A DNA stretch of 64,000 bases, from contig JAFXQK010000064.1 of the NCBI GenBank assembly GCA_017527205.1, forward strand, positions 1 to 64,000. Direction: 5' to 3'. Shown here piece after piece: positions 26,587 through 34,136 of the stretch. The notes beneath the pieces were generated by a model, which saw nothing but the letters and a program-made list of their open reading frames with translations, had not been told where the DNA came from and did no database searches. Position 1 is the stretch's first letter; every line of letters starts with the position of its first letter. Source of the DNA: Lachnospiraceae bacterium. Lineage in GTDB: Bacteria > Bacillota > Clostridia > Lachnospirales > Lachnospiraceae. A program made the position numbers and the translations under genes.

Positions 26587-27522
26587 ATGGGTGAATTTTT
26601 TGAACGCTTGGGAGAGAACATCCAAAGACACATTTTAGGATTCTTTGATGCAATTCCAAATGTATTAGCTGCCATTCTCTGGTTAGCTCTTGCATTTGTT
26701 TTTGCAACTATAGTGAAGAATCTGGTTGTAAAGGTTTTGAAGGCATTAAAAATTGACAAGTATCTGAACAAATGGGGCATCACCACGGAGACAAAGAATA
26801 CCGCGATTGATTTCATCGGAAAGCTTGTTTACTTTGTTATTTTCTTAATGTTCCTTCCCGTTGCATTTGGTAAGCTGGGCATCAGTTCTTTAACCACCCC
26901 CATCAACAGTCTGGTAAGCTCTTTCCTTGGATTCATCCCGAATCTGATTGGAGCAATTGTGATTCTGTTTATCGGCTTCTTTATTGCTAAGCTGATCAAG
27001 GATCTTTTGGCACCAGTTTTGAGAGCGCTGAAGGTTGACGTGCTTCAGGAGAAGGCTGGCGTTAAGCTTGGCGAGAATACCACGTTCTCTTCCCTGATTG
27101 CCAACATCGTTTACGTGATCATCGCTATCATTACGATTGTACAGGCCGTTAACGTATTAAACCTTTCCGTACTGACCAGAATTGGTACCGCAATCATTGA
27201 TTTCCTGCCCGAAGTGGTCAGCGTTGTGATCGTTGTTACGGTTGCCCTGTTCTGTGCAAACGCAGTAGAGAACATTATCAATAAGAAGTTCCCGAAGGCA
27301 AAGGCTGTTGCTTTTGGCGTAAAGGTTGCCATTTATGTTCTCGCTGCATTCATCAGCCTTAGCCAGCTGAACATTGCTCCTGAGATGGTTACCTGGACCT
27401 TTATCATGATCATCGCTGCACTTTGCATCGCATTTGCAGTAGCATTTGGTATTGGCGGACGCTTCTTTGCACAGAATCTGTTAAAGAAGCTGGAAGACAA
27501 GCTGAGCAATGATGAGAAATAA
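26587..27522 (+). CDS. Mechanosensitive channel-like membrane protein with repeated TM-helix units
   Basis: This 311-residue multi-spanning protein has at least seven hydrophobic segments. Paired segments rich in Gly/Ala/Phe/Ile recur (AILWLALAFVFATIVKNLVVKVL; NLIGAIVILFIGFFIAKLIKDLL), the pattern of the TM_helix repeat found in CmpX-type relatives of MscS. The MscS pore and vestibule motifs are not seen. A role in osmotic or membrane-stress response is plausible but unproven. The ribosome binding site is AAAGGAGG. It forms its own unit, bounded by the tRNA terminator upstream and a strong terminator downstream. Confidence 0.75.
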   Translation: MGEFFERLGENIQRHILGFFDAIPNVLAAILWLALAFVFATIVKNLVVKVLKALKIDKYLNKWGITTETKNTAIDFIGKLVYFVIFLMFLPVAFGKLGISSLTTPINSLVSSFLGFIPNLIGAIVILFIGFFIAKLIKDLLAPVLRALKVDVLQEKAGVKLGENTTFSSLIANIVYVIIAIITIVQAVNVLNLSVLTRIGTAIIDFLPEVVSVVIVVTVALFCANAVENIINKKFPKAKAVAFGVKVAIYVLAAFISLSQLNIAPEMVTWTFIMIIAALCIAFAVAFGIGGRFFAQNLLKKLEDKLSNDEK

Positions 27523-27563
27523 GTCTTGCACATAAGTTACTGACGATAAGAGGTATCTTGATT

Positions 27564-27604
27564 ACTTCCCACGTTTGATTTACTTCAGGCGTGGGAAGTT
27601 TTTG
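27564..27604 (+). terminator. Terminator after the channel-like gene
   Basis: ACTTCCCACG (27564-27573) pairs perfectly with CGTGGGAAGT (27590-27599), followed by TTTTTG. It ends just before the ribosome binding site of the next gene. Confidence 0.85.
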
Positions 27605-27617
27605 TAAGGAGTATGGG

Positions 27618-28688
27618 GTGAAAGAAAGAATTTATATTTGTCACACCTATTATCATGTTTATGTCACTTTTTTGAAGGAATGTAATCTTCCGGCCGAAAA
27701 GAGAGGGCAGGCTACGCTTGTGCTCAGCAATCTTTCCAACAACTTTGAAAACTTAAAGGAACGAGTGGAAAGTACGGGAGTATTTGCGGAAGTCATTCCC
27801 TTTGATGAGAAAAAAGAGACAGACTTTCCTGAACTTGCAAAATATCGTGAGCCACAACGGAATTTAGTCAAAAACCTCATTCAGAGAATTATCTTTACAA
27901 AGAAATATGGAAAGCTTGTTGGAAGGACTGTTCCCGTCGATTTGAAGCAATATCGGGATATTTATGTCTATTGTGATTCCGACCCAATTGGCTATTATTT
28001 GAATTACCATCATATATATTATCACGCATTAGAGGACGGACTAAACTGCATCAAAAATTTTGATGCCGCCAGATACGACAACAGAGGGCATTTTGCGCTG
28101 AAGGCGTTTCTTTCGGAAAGATGTAATCTGATCTTTATTCAGAATGGCTACGGCCGTTATTGTCTTGACATGGAAGTGAATGACATTGCAGCGATCAAAT
28201 ATCCCTATCGAAAATATAAGGAGGTTCCTAGGGAGTCTCTGGTAAAAGCATTGACACAAGAGGACAAAAACCTCATTTTACGGGCTTTCATCAGAAATCG
28301 TGAGGAAATTGAGCGTATTATTCATGACTCCCATGCGATCAATGATAAAATTCTGATCTTAACGGAGCCATTATGTACCTTAGACATACGAGAGCGTATT
28401 TTCCGTGATTTAGTTGAGACCTATGGCAAGGAAGGTACCGTATTCCTGAAGCCGCACCCAAGAGATGTCTTGGATTATCAAACCTTATTTTCCGACATTC
28501 CACAATTTGATGCCACGGTGCCCATGGAAATGCTGAATTTCTTCCCGAATTTACGGTTCCGAAAGGTCATTTCCGTTCTTACGGAGACCAAGGCCATACA
28601 GTTTGCGGACGAGCTTGTACGGTTAGGTCCTGATTTTATGGACAAGTATGAGGATCCGCTTATCCACAGACAAAATGAACAAATATAA
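27618..28688 (+). CDS. Glycosyltransferase, probably GT52/sialyltransferase-like
   Basis: This 356-residue soluble protein begins ERIYICHTYYHVYVTFLKE, resembling the HTxYHV start of family 52 lipooligosaccharide sialyltransferases. It also has YYHALEDGLNCI and FLKPHPRD, the latter a typical GT-B nucleotide-sugar motif. Lying immediately before pseF, it may transfer pseudaminic acid from CMP-Pse to a surface acceptor. Family assignment is by eye. The GTG at 27618 is chosen because AAGGAG is 6 bases upstream; an earlier in-frame start at 27591 falls inside the terminator hairpin. Confidence 0.65.
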   Translation: MKERIYICHTYYHVYVTFLKECNLPAEKRGQATLVLSNLSNNFENLKERVESTGVFAEVIPFDEKKETDFPELAKYREPQRNLVKNLIQRIIFTKKYGKLVGRTVPVDLKQYRDIYVYCDSDPIGYYLNYHHIYYHALEDGLNCIKNFDAARYDNRGHFALKAFLSERCNLIFIQNGYGRYCLDMEVNDIAAIKYPYRKYKEVPRESLVKALTQEDKNLILRAFIRNREEIERIIHDSHAINDKILILTEPLCTLDIRERIFRDLVETYGKEGTVFLKPHPRDVLDYQTLFSDIPQFDATVPMEMLNFFPNLRFRKVISVLTETKAIQFADELVRLGPDFMDKYEDPLIHRQNEQI

Positions 28689-28700
28689 GGATGGTATGAG

Positions 28701-29387
28701 ATGAAAAAGCTTGCGATTATTACTGCGAGAGGGGGCAGCAAACGCATCCCCAGAAAGAATATTAAGCCTTTTTTAGGCAAGCCAATCATTGCCTACTCCA
28801 TTGAAGCGGCGTTGAAGTCGGGCTTGTTTGATGAGGTGATGGTTTCTACGGATGATCAGGAAATTGCTGAAATCGCAAAAAACTATGGCGCAAAGGTACC
28901 TTTCTTCCGAAGCGAGGCAACCTCAAACGATTATGCGACAACGGTTGACGTGCTTTTGGAAGTTCTTGAGACCTATGAAAAGAGAGGGGAAGCCTTTGAC
29001 GTGGCATGTTGTCTATACCCGACGGCTCCCTTTATCACTGCGGAGCGCTTACGGGAAGGCTTATCACTCCTTGAAGGCTCTGATTGTGACGTTGTACTTC
29101 CCGTCGTGGCGTTTTCCTATCCTCCTAAAAGAGGGCTTGTCATTCGAGATGGGCATCTGATTTTTGAGTATCCGGAATATTTGAATACCCGTTCGCAGGA
29201 TATTGAGACCAGCTATCATGACGTCGGCCAATTTTATTTGTTCCGTGTTCCAAATTTTAAAAGAAACCGAAGCCTGATGCTTGGAAATGTCTTACCGCTT
29301 CAGATTCCTGAAACTGAGGTACAGGACATTGACAATGAAACGGATTGGCAGCTTGCAGAGATGAAATTTCGCTTGTTGCATTCTTGA
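28701..29387 (+). CDS. pseF: Pseudaminic acid cytidylyltransferase
   Basis: PseF activates pseudaminic acid with CTP to CMP-Pse, the donor for glycosylation. The CMP-nonulosonate synthetase signature is present: AIITARGGSKRIPRKNIKPF with the Mg/CTP loop, VSTDDQEIAEIA, and LYPTAPF. The SYHDVGQFY block is characteristic of PseF rather than NeuA. The protein is 228 residues, typical. It follows the GT52-like gene by 12 bases. Confidence 0.93.
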   Translation: MKKLAIITARGGSKRIPRKNIKPFLGKPIIAYSIEAALKSGLFDEVMVSTDDQEIAEIAKNYGAKVPFFRSEATSNDYATTVDVLLEVLETYEKRGEAFDVACCLYPTAPFITAERLREGLSLLEGSDCDVVLPVVAFSYPPKRGLVIRDGHLIFEYPEYLNTRSQDIETSYHDVGQFYLFRVPNFKRNRSLMLGNVLPLQIPETEVQDIDNETDWQLAEMKFRLLHS

Positions 29388-29404
29388 TGGGACTGTGGTA
29401 AAAT
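29376..29404 (+). promoter_or_regulatory. Likely promoter of argH
   Basis: TTGCAT (29376-29381), 17-base spacer, TAAAAT (29399-29404). It overlaps the last codons of pseF and stands 52 bases before argH. Confidence 0.6.
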
Positions 29405-29456
29405 ATTTAACAACATTTTTTAGGCTTTGACCAAGAAAGAGATAAGGAGACGAACC

Positions 29457-30845
29457 ATGGCACAATTATGGGGCGGACGATTTACCAAGGAAACAGACCA
29501 GTTGGTCTATGATTTTAATGCGTCCATTCGATTTGACAAGCGTTTATTTCAGCAGGACGTTGAGGGAAGCCTTGCGCATGTTTCCATGCTTGCAAAGCAG
29601 GGGATTTTGACAGAGGCAGAAAAGGATGCCATTACAAAGGGCCTTCAAAGCATTCTGGCTGACGTAGAGGCTGGAAAGCTTGTTATTGATTACAAGTATG
29701 AGGACATTCACAGCTTTGTTGAGGCCAATTTGATTGATCGCATCGGAGACGCCGGCAAGAAGCTTCATACAGGCAGAAGCCGTAATGATCAGGTGGCGCT
29801 TGACATGAGGCTTTATACCAGACAGAAGGTTCAAGAGATGGATGCGCTGCTAAGGCGGCTCATGGAAGTCATCTTAAAGACCATGGAAGAAAATCTGGAA
29901 ACCTATATGCCAGGCTTTACACATTTACAGAAGGCACAGCCCGTCACGCTTGCACATCACTATGGTGCGTACTTTGAAATGTTTAAGCGAGATCGCCTTC
30001 GCATGAAGGACATTTTTGAGAGAATGAACTATTGTCCTTTAGGCGCAGGCGCACTTGCCGGGACAACCTATCCCTTGGACCGCGAAGAGACGGCAAGGCT
30101 CCTTGGCTTTTATGGACCAACCTTAAACAGTATGGATTCCGTATCTGACAGGGATTACCTGATTGAGTTTTTGGCAGCACTTTCCACCGTTATGATGCAT
30201 CTTAGCCGCTTTAGCGAGGAAATCATTGTTTGGAATTCTAATGAATATCAGTTTGTTGAACTTGATGACGCATATTCCACTGGAAGCAGCATCATGCCAC
30301 AGAAAAAGAACCCAGACATTGCGGAGCTGGTTCGCGGTAAAACAGGACGCGTTTATGGCGCATTGATGAGCCTTCTGACTACTATGAAGGGCATTCCTCT
30401 TGCATATAATAAGGACATGCAGGAGGATAAGGAGATGGCGTTTGACGCCATGGATACGGTGGCTAATTGCCTGATCCTCTTTACCGGCATGATTTCAACC
30501 ATGAAATTCCATAAGGATCGCATGGCAGTCAGTGCCATGAAGGGCTTTACCAACGCGACGGATCTCGCAGATTATTTAGTTACTAAGGGGGTTCCCTTCC
30601 GCGACGCGCATGGCATTGTCGGACGTATCGTTTTAGCCTGCATTGATCAGGGAATTTCCATTGAGGAGATGCCGCTTAAAGAGCTGAAGGAGTATTCCGA
30701 GTGCTTTGAGAACGACGTTTATGAAGCAATCTCCCTCAAAACCTGCGTTGAAAAAAGAAATACCATCGGTGGCCCCGGAATCATTGCCATGAAGCAGGAA
30801 ATCGCATCCTGCGAGGAGTATTTAAATACCCATCCCAATTTATAA
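29457..30845 (+). CDS. argH: Argininosuccinate lyase
   Basis: ArgH splits argininosuccinate into arginine and fumarate, ending arginine synthesis. It begins AQLWGGRFTKETD, as most bacterial ArgH do, and contains the fumarase/lyase signature GSSIMPQKKNPD. HTGRSRNDQVA is also conserved. It is 462 residues. The ATG at 29457 has an AAGGAG site; an in-frame extension to 29427 is not supported. No other arg gene is nearby. Confidence 0.97.
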   Translation: MAQLWGGRFTKETDQLVYDFNASIRFDKRLFQQDVEGSLAHVSMLAKQGILTEAEKDAITKGLQSILADVEAGKLVIDYKYEDIHSFVEANLIDRIGDAGKKLHTGRSRNDQVALDMRLYTRQKVQEMDALLRRLMEVILKTMEENLETYMPGFTHLQKAQPVTLAHHYGAYFEMFKRDRLRMKDIFERMNYCPLGAGALAGTTYPLDREETARLLGFYGPTLNSMDSVSDRDYLIEFLAALSTVMMHLSRFSEEIIVWNSNEYQFVELDDAYSTGSSIMPQKKNPDIAELVRGKTGRVYGALMSLLTTMKGIPLAYNKDMQEDKEMAFDAMDTVANCLILFTGMISTMKFHKDRMAVSAMKGFTNATDLADYLVTKGVPFRDAHGIVGRIVLACIDQGISIEEMPLKELKEYSECFENDVYEAISLKTCVEKRNTIGGPGIIAMKQEIASCEEYLNTHPNL

Positions 30846-30859
30846 TTATCATATTATAT

Positions 30860-31095
30860 GTTTGGATGATCTTTCCAAGTAAAATGATTATTGGATAAAC
30901 CAATATCTCAAAGGGACGGTTTGAAAGTTCTTTCTTGGTCAAATAGTTACTGGAGAGACCATTACCTCGACGGGAAGGTTTGAATGATTTTTCCAGGTAA
31001 AATGATTACTGGAGAGACCATTATCTCGAGGGGAAGGGGTGAAGGATCTTTCTAGGTCAAAAGGTTACTAGAAAGATCCTTCACCCCTAGCCCCG
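30860..31095. repeat. Four tandem 59-bp repeat units in the argH-asd spacer
   Basis: Units at 30860-30918, 30919-30977, 30978-31036 and about 31037-31095 share a layout: TTTGAA-, a pyrimidine-rich arm ending in CCAG-type bases, a loop like GTAAAATGATTA, the matching arm, then ACCATTATCTCGAGGGGAAG. Units 2 and 3 are the most alike; units 1 and 4 diverge. In units 1, 3 and 4 the arms next to the loop are CCAA/TTGG, CCAG/CTGG and CTAG/CTAG, so base changes preserve pairing. The 369-base argH-asd spacer holds no gene. Confidence 0.8.
31036..31087. repeat. Perfect 20-bp stem hairpin (unit 4 of the tandem array)
   Basis: 31036-31055 and 31068-31087 are exact reverse complements with a 12-nt loop. 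The arms run from GGGGTGAAGG to TTTCTAG and back. Flanking CTCG (31025-31028) and CGAG (31094-31097) extend the fold. There is no T-run, so termination is unlikely. Confidence 0.9.
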
Positions 31096-31214
31096 AGTTC
31101 AAAAAGGAATTATTGTGTTAGTTGACGCGTAAGCCGCGTTTACGATAATGAGCGGTGAGAGCCGTGAGAAAAGCCGTGGAGCGAAAGAAAGCGGCAGAAG
31201 GTGAGGAGAAAAAG

Positions 31215-32300
31215 ATGAGTGAGAAATTAAAGGTAGGCGTATTAGGCGCTACGGGCATGGTTGGGCAGAGATTTATCTCTCTTTTGGAAAACCATCCCTG
31301 GTTTGAGGTTGTTGTCGTTGCAGCGAGCCCTCGTTCTGCAGGAAAGACCTATGCGGAAGCGGTTGGCGATCGTTGGAAGATGGATACGCCAATTCCCGCA
31401 GCAGTGAAGGATCTCGTTGTTTTGAACGTAGATGAAGTGGAGAAGGTTGCTTCTCAGGTTGACTTCGTATTTAGTGCTTATGAGGGCACCAAGGAAGCCA
31501 TCCAGAAGGCTGAGGAAGCTTATGCAAAGACCGAGACGCCTGTTGTTTCCAACAATAGTGCACATCGTTGGACCCCTGACGTTCCGATGATGGTTCCTGA
31601 AATCAATCCTGAGCATGCTGAGGTAATTAAATTCCAGAAGGAGCGCCTTGGCACCAAGAGAGGCTTTATCGCCGTAAAGCCTAACTGCTCCATTCAGAGT
31701 TATGCTCCCGTGCTTACGGCTTGGAAGGAATTTGAGCCATATGAAGTAGTTGCCACGACCTATCAGGCGATCTCCGGTGCAGGTAAGAACTTCAAGGAAT
31801 GGCCGGAAATGGTTGAGAATATCATTCCTTACATCGGAGGCGAAGAGGAAAAGAGTGAGAAGGAGCCCCTGAGACTTTGGGGTGAAATCAAGGATGGCGC
31901 AATCGTTCCTGCAACGAGCCCCGTGATTACCTGCCAGTGCATTCGCGTGCCTGTTCTTTATGGTCATACGGCTGCCGTATTTGTAAAGTTTAAGAAGAAG
32001 CCCACGAAGGAGCAGTTGATTGAAAAACTCCGCAGCTTTTCCGGAGTACCTCAGGAGCTTCAGCTTCCCAGCGCACCGGGGCACTTCATCCAGTATCTCG
32101 AGGAGGACAACAGACCTCAGGTTTCCCTGGACGTAAATTATGAGAATGGCATGGGCGTCAGCGTAGGCAGACTTCGTGAGGATACGGTTTATGACTGGAA
32201 GTTTGTAGGTCTTTCTCATAATACCATCCGCGGCGCGGCAGGCGGAGCCGTTCTTTGTGCAGAGCTTTTGAAGGCACAGGGTTATATTACGAAGAAATAA
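31215..32300 (+). CDS. asd: Aspartate-semialdehyde dehydrogenase
   Basis: Asd reduces aspartyl phosphate to aspartate semialdehyde with NADPH, the branch point to lysine, threonine, methionine and cell wall diaminopimelate. The Rossmann motif GVLGATGMVGQRF, the catalytic cysteine in KPNCSIQ and the GAGKNFKEWP segment place it in the archaeal/fungal-like subgroup. It is 361 residues. The ATG at 31215 has GGAG 7 bases upstream; an in-frame extension back to 31155 is lysine-rich and lacks homology to the family. No lysine riboswitch was recognised upstream. Confidence 0.95.
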   Translation: MSEKLKVGVLGATGMVGQRFISLLENHPWFEVVVVAASPRSAGKTYAEAVGDRWKMDTPIPAAVKDLVVLNVDEVEKVASQVDFVFSAYEGTKEAIQKAEEAYAKTETPVVSNNSAHRWTPDVPMMVPEINPEHAEVIKFQKERLGTKRGFIAVKPNCSIQSYAPVLTAWKEFEPYEVVATTYQAISGAGKNFKEWPEMVENIIPYIGGEEEKSEKEPLRLWGEIKDGAIVPATSPVITCQCIRVPVLYGHTAAVFVKFKKKPTKEQLIEKLRSFSGVPQELQLPSAPGHFIQYLEEDNRPQVSLDVNYENGMGVSVGRLREDTVYDWKFVGLSHNTIRGAAGGAVLCAELLKAQGYITKK

Positions 32301-32407
32301 ATCATAATAAAAGAATCAACAATATCTCGAAAAATAGTTCTTTAAGAAACATCTTGTTCTGAATTAGGGGAACCGTAAAGGAAAAGCAAAAGGATAGGGG
32401 TTACTTT

Positions 32408-34132
32408 ATGAACGAAACTCAGTATCAGATGGATTTATTGAAGGCCATGAATCAGAATTTGAGTACAAGAGACAGGATGTACCGCATGATCTGTGAAATG
32501 ACAGGCGGCGCATTCCTGTATCTTGATGCGTACAAAAATGACTTGGTAACCATCGGAGACTTTGTTTCGTTCTTTGATTTTGAGATCAAAGTTAAGAGAG
32601 ATTTAGAAAGAATCTACGAGATCGTTGACGAGCCTTATGTCATGCCGCTTCGCGAGTTAATCAGCCTCGATAAATCCGGCAAGGAAAAGGCAATGTTGGA
32701 ATGCCTTACCAGGAAAAAGAAAACATGGCTACAGTTTCAGGCGCTCGCCAATTATGATGAGCAGGGTAAGCTGGTCGGAAAGGTGATTGGCATCCTTGAC
32801 ATCACAAAATATAAGCTTCAGGCGGAAGAATTAAATTACTATTCCTTCTATGACGTTATTACGGGACTTTATAATCGAAATTACTTTGTTCGTCTTTTAG
32901 GAGAGTTTGTTCAGAAGGCAAAGAACGCGCAAAAAAGAGTCAGTGTCATGATGATTGACATTGATGATTTTCATAAAGTCAATGACGGACTTGGCATGGT
33001 TTATGGCGATGAATTAATTCAGCAATTTGGATCCTTCCTGAAGGATTTTTGTAGTGAAAACGTGATTGCGTGCCATTTGAACAGCGACGTCTACTGCATT
33101 GCCATTTATGATCCAAAGGGCAATTACAGCGTTCAGGAGATTCATAATGCCATTACGGAACGCTTAAAGCGCCCCTTTGTTCTTGGAAGTCAGCAGAGTG
33201 CTTCCATTACGGTGACCATTGGCGTTGCTGAATACCCGGATGCAGCTAAAACGGCACTTGATTTGATCAACTGTGCTGAAATAGTCGCCTTGAAAGGAAG
33301 ATCGTATGGAAGAGATGCCTTCCTTTATTTCGATCAACCGATTTTAAAGGAATTCATGCGAAGCCTTGATTTGGAATCTAAGCTAAAGGATGCCATCCAC
33401 CGTAATCAATTTGAATTATATTATCAGCCGCAGTATTATTGTGGAAATAAAAAGCTTCGTGGCATGGAGGCGTTGATTCGTTTTCGTGAATCTGACAATA
33501 AAATGATTAGTCCCAGCATTTTTATCCCCATTGCTGAGAAAAATGGTGATATCATTCCCATCGGAAATTGGGTGATGGAGGAGGCCATTCGTCAGTATGC
33601 CGAGTGGCAGGTCATGTACGGCTCCCGATTTATTCTGTCGATTAATATTTCGGCAAGTCAATTTTTGCAGGAAGATTTTGTTGACCGTCTTTTTATGGCG
33701 CTAAAGCAGCATAAGGTGAATCCCTATTTCATCGAGCTTGAAATGACGGAAAGCATCTTGATCGAAGATTTTGACAATGTCTGTGAAAAAATGAAATCCT
33801 TACAGGAGATGGGAATCAGAATTTCACTGGATGATTTTGGCACGGGCTTTTCGTCTTTGAGTTATTTGAAAAAGCTCCCCATCAATACGCTGAAAATTGA
33901 TAAATCCTTTATCGACACGGTTCTTACGGATTCCACGACAAGAATCATTACGGAATCCATCATCGGCATGGTGAAATCCCTTGGCTTTGAGTCCGTTGCA
34001 GAGGGTGTCGAGGAGGAACAGCAGTATAAATATCTTCATGCCATCGGCTGTGACGTGATTCAGGGGTACCTTTTAGGAAAACCGCTTTCCGTTACGGACG
34101 TAGAAAAATTACTAAGGAGTCAAACGAGGTAA
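32408..34132 (+). CDS. GGDEF/EAL domain protein with degenerate GGDEF, probable c-di-GMP phosphodiesterase
   Basis: The 574 residues comprise a PAS-like N-terminus (about 1-135), a GGDEF domain (about 140-305) and an EAL domain (about 315-574). GGDEF retains DVITGLYNR, but the signature loop reads LNSDVY instead of GGDEF, so cyclase activity is unlikely. The EAL domain keeps GMEALIRF, NISASQF, LEMTES, DDFGTG and KIDKSF, the Mg- and substrate-binding set, so c-di-GMP hydrolysis is likely. No membrane segment is seen; it is probably cytosolic. It may influence motility or surface traits. topB begins 4 bases later. Confidence 0.9.
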   Translation: MNETQYQMDLLKAMNQNLSTRDRMYRMICEMTGGAFLYLDAYKNDLVTIGDFVSFFDFEIKVKRDLERIYEIVDEPYVMPLRELISLDKSGKEKAMLECLTRKKKTWLQFQALANYDEQGKLVGKVIGILDITKYKLQAEELNYYSFYDVITGLYNRNYFVRLLGEFVQKAKNAQKRVSVMMIDIDDFHKVNDGLGMVYGDELIQQFGSFLKDFCSENVIACHLNSDVYCIAIYDPKGNYSVQEIHNAITERLKRPFVLGSQQSASITVTIGVAEYPDAAKTALDLINCAEIVALKGRSYGRDAFLYFDQPILKEFMRSLDLESKLKDAIHRNQFELYYQPQYYCGNKKLRGMEALIRFRESDNKMISPSIFIPIAEKNGDIIPIGNWVMEEAIRQYAEWQVMYGSRFILSINISASQFLQEDFVDRLFMALKQHKVNPYFIELEMTESILIEDFDNVCEKMKSLQEMGIRISLDDFGTGFSSLSYLKKLPINTLKIDKSFIDTVLTDSTTRIITESIIGMVKSLGFESVAEGVEEEQQYKYLHAIGCDVIQGYLLGKPLSVTDVEKLLRSQTR

Positions 34133-34136
34133 GGTT

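Noticed and set aside
30860..31095. CRISPR array
   Set aside because: The 59-bp units are contiguous without spacers, have diverged from each other, and no cas gene is present.
30846..31214. Lysine riboswitch or T-box upstream of asd
   Set aside because: The spacer is dominated by 59-bp repeats, and neither the conserved lysine-riboswitch core nor a T-box (TGGNACCGCG-like) motif was recognised.
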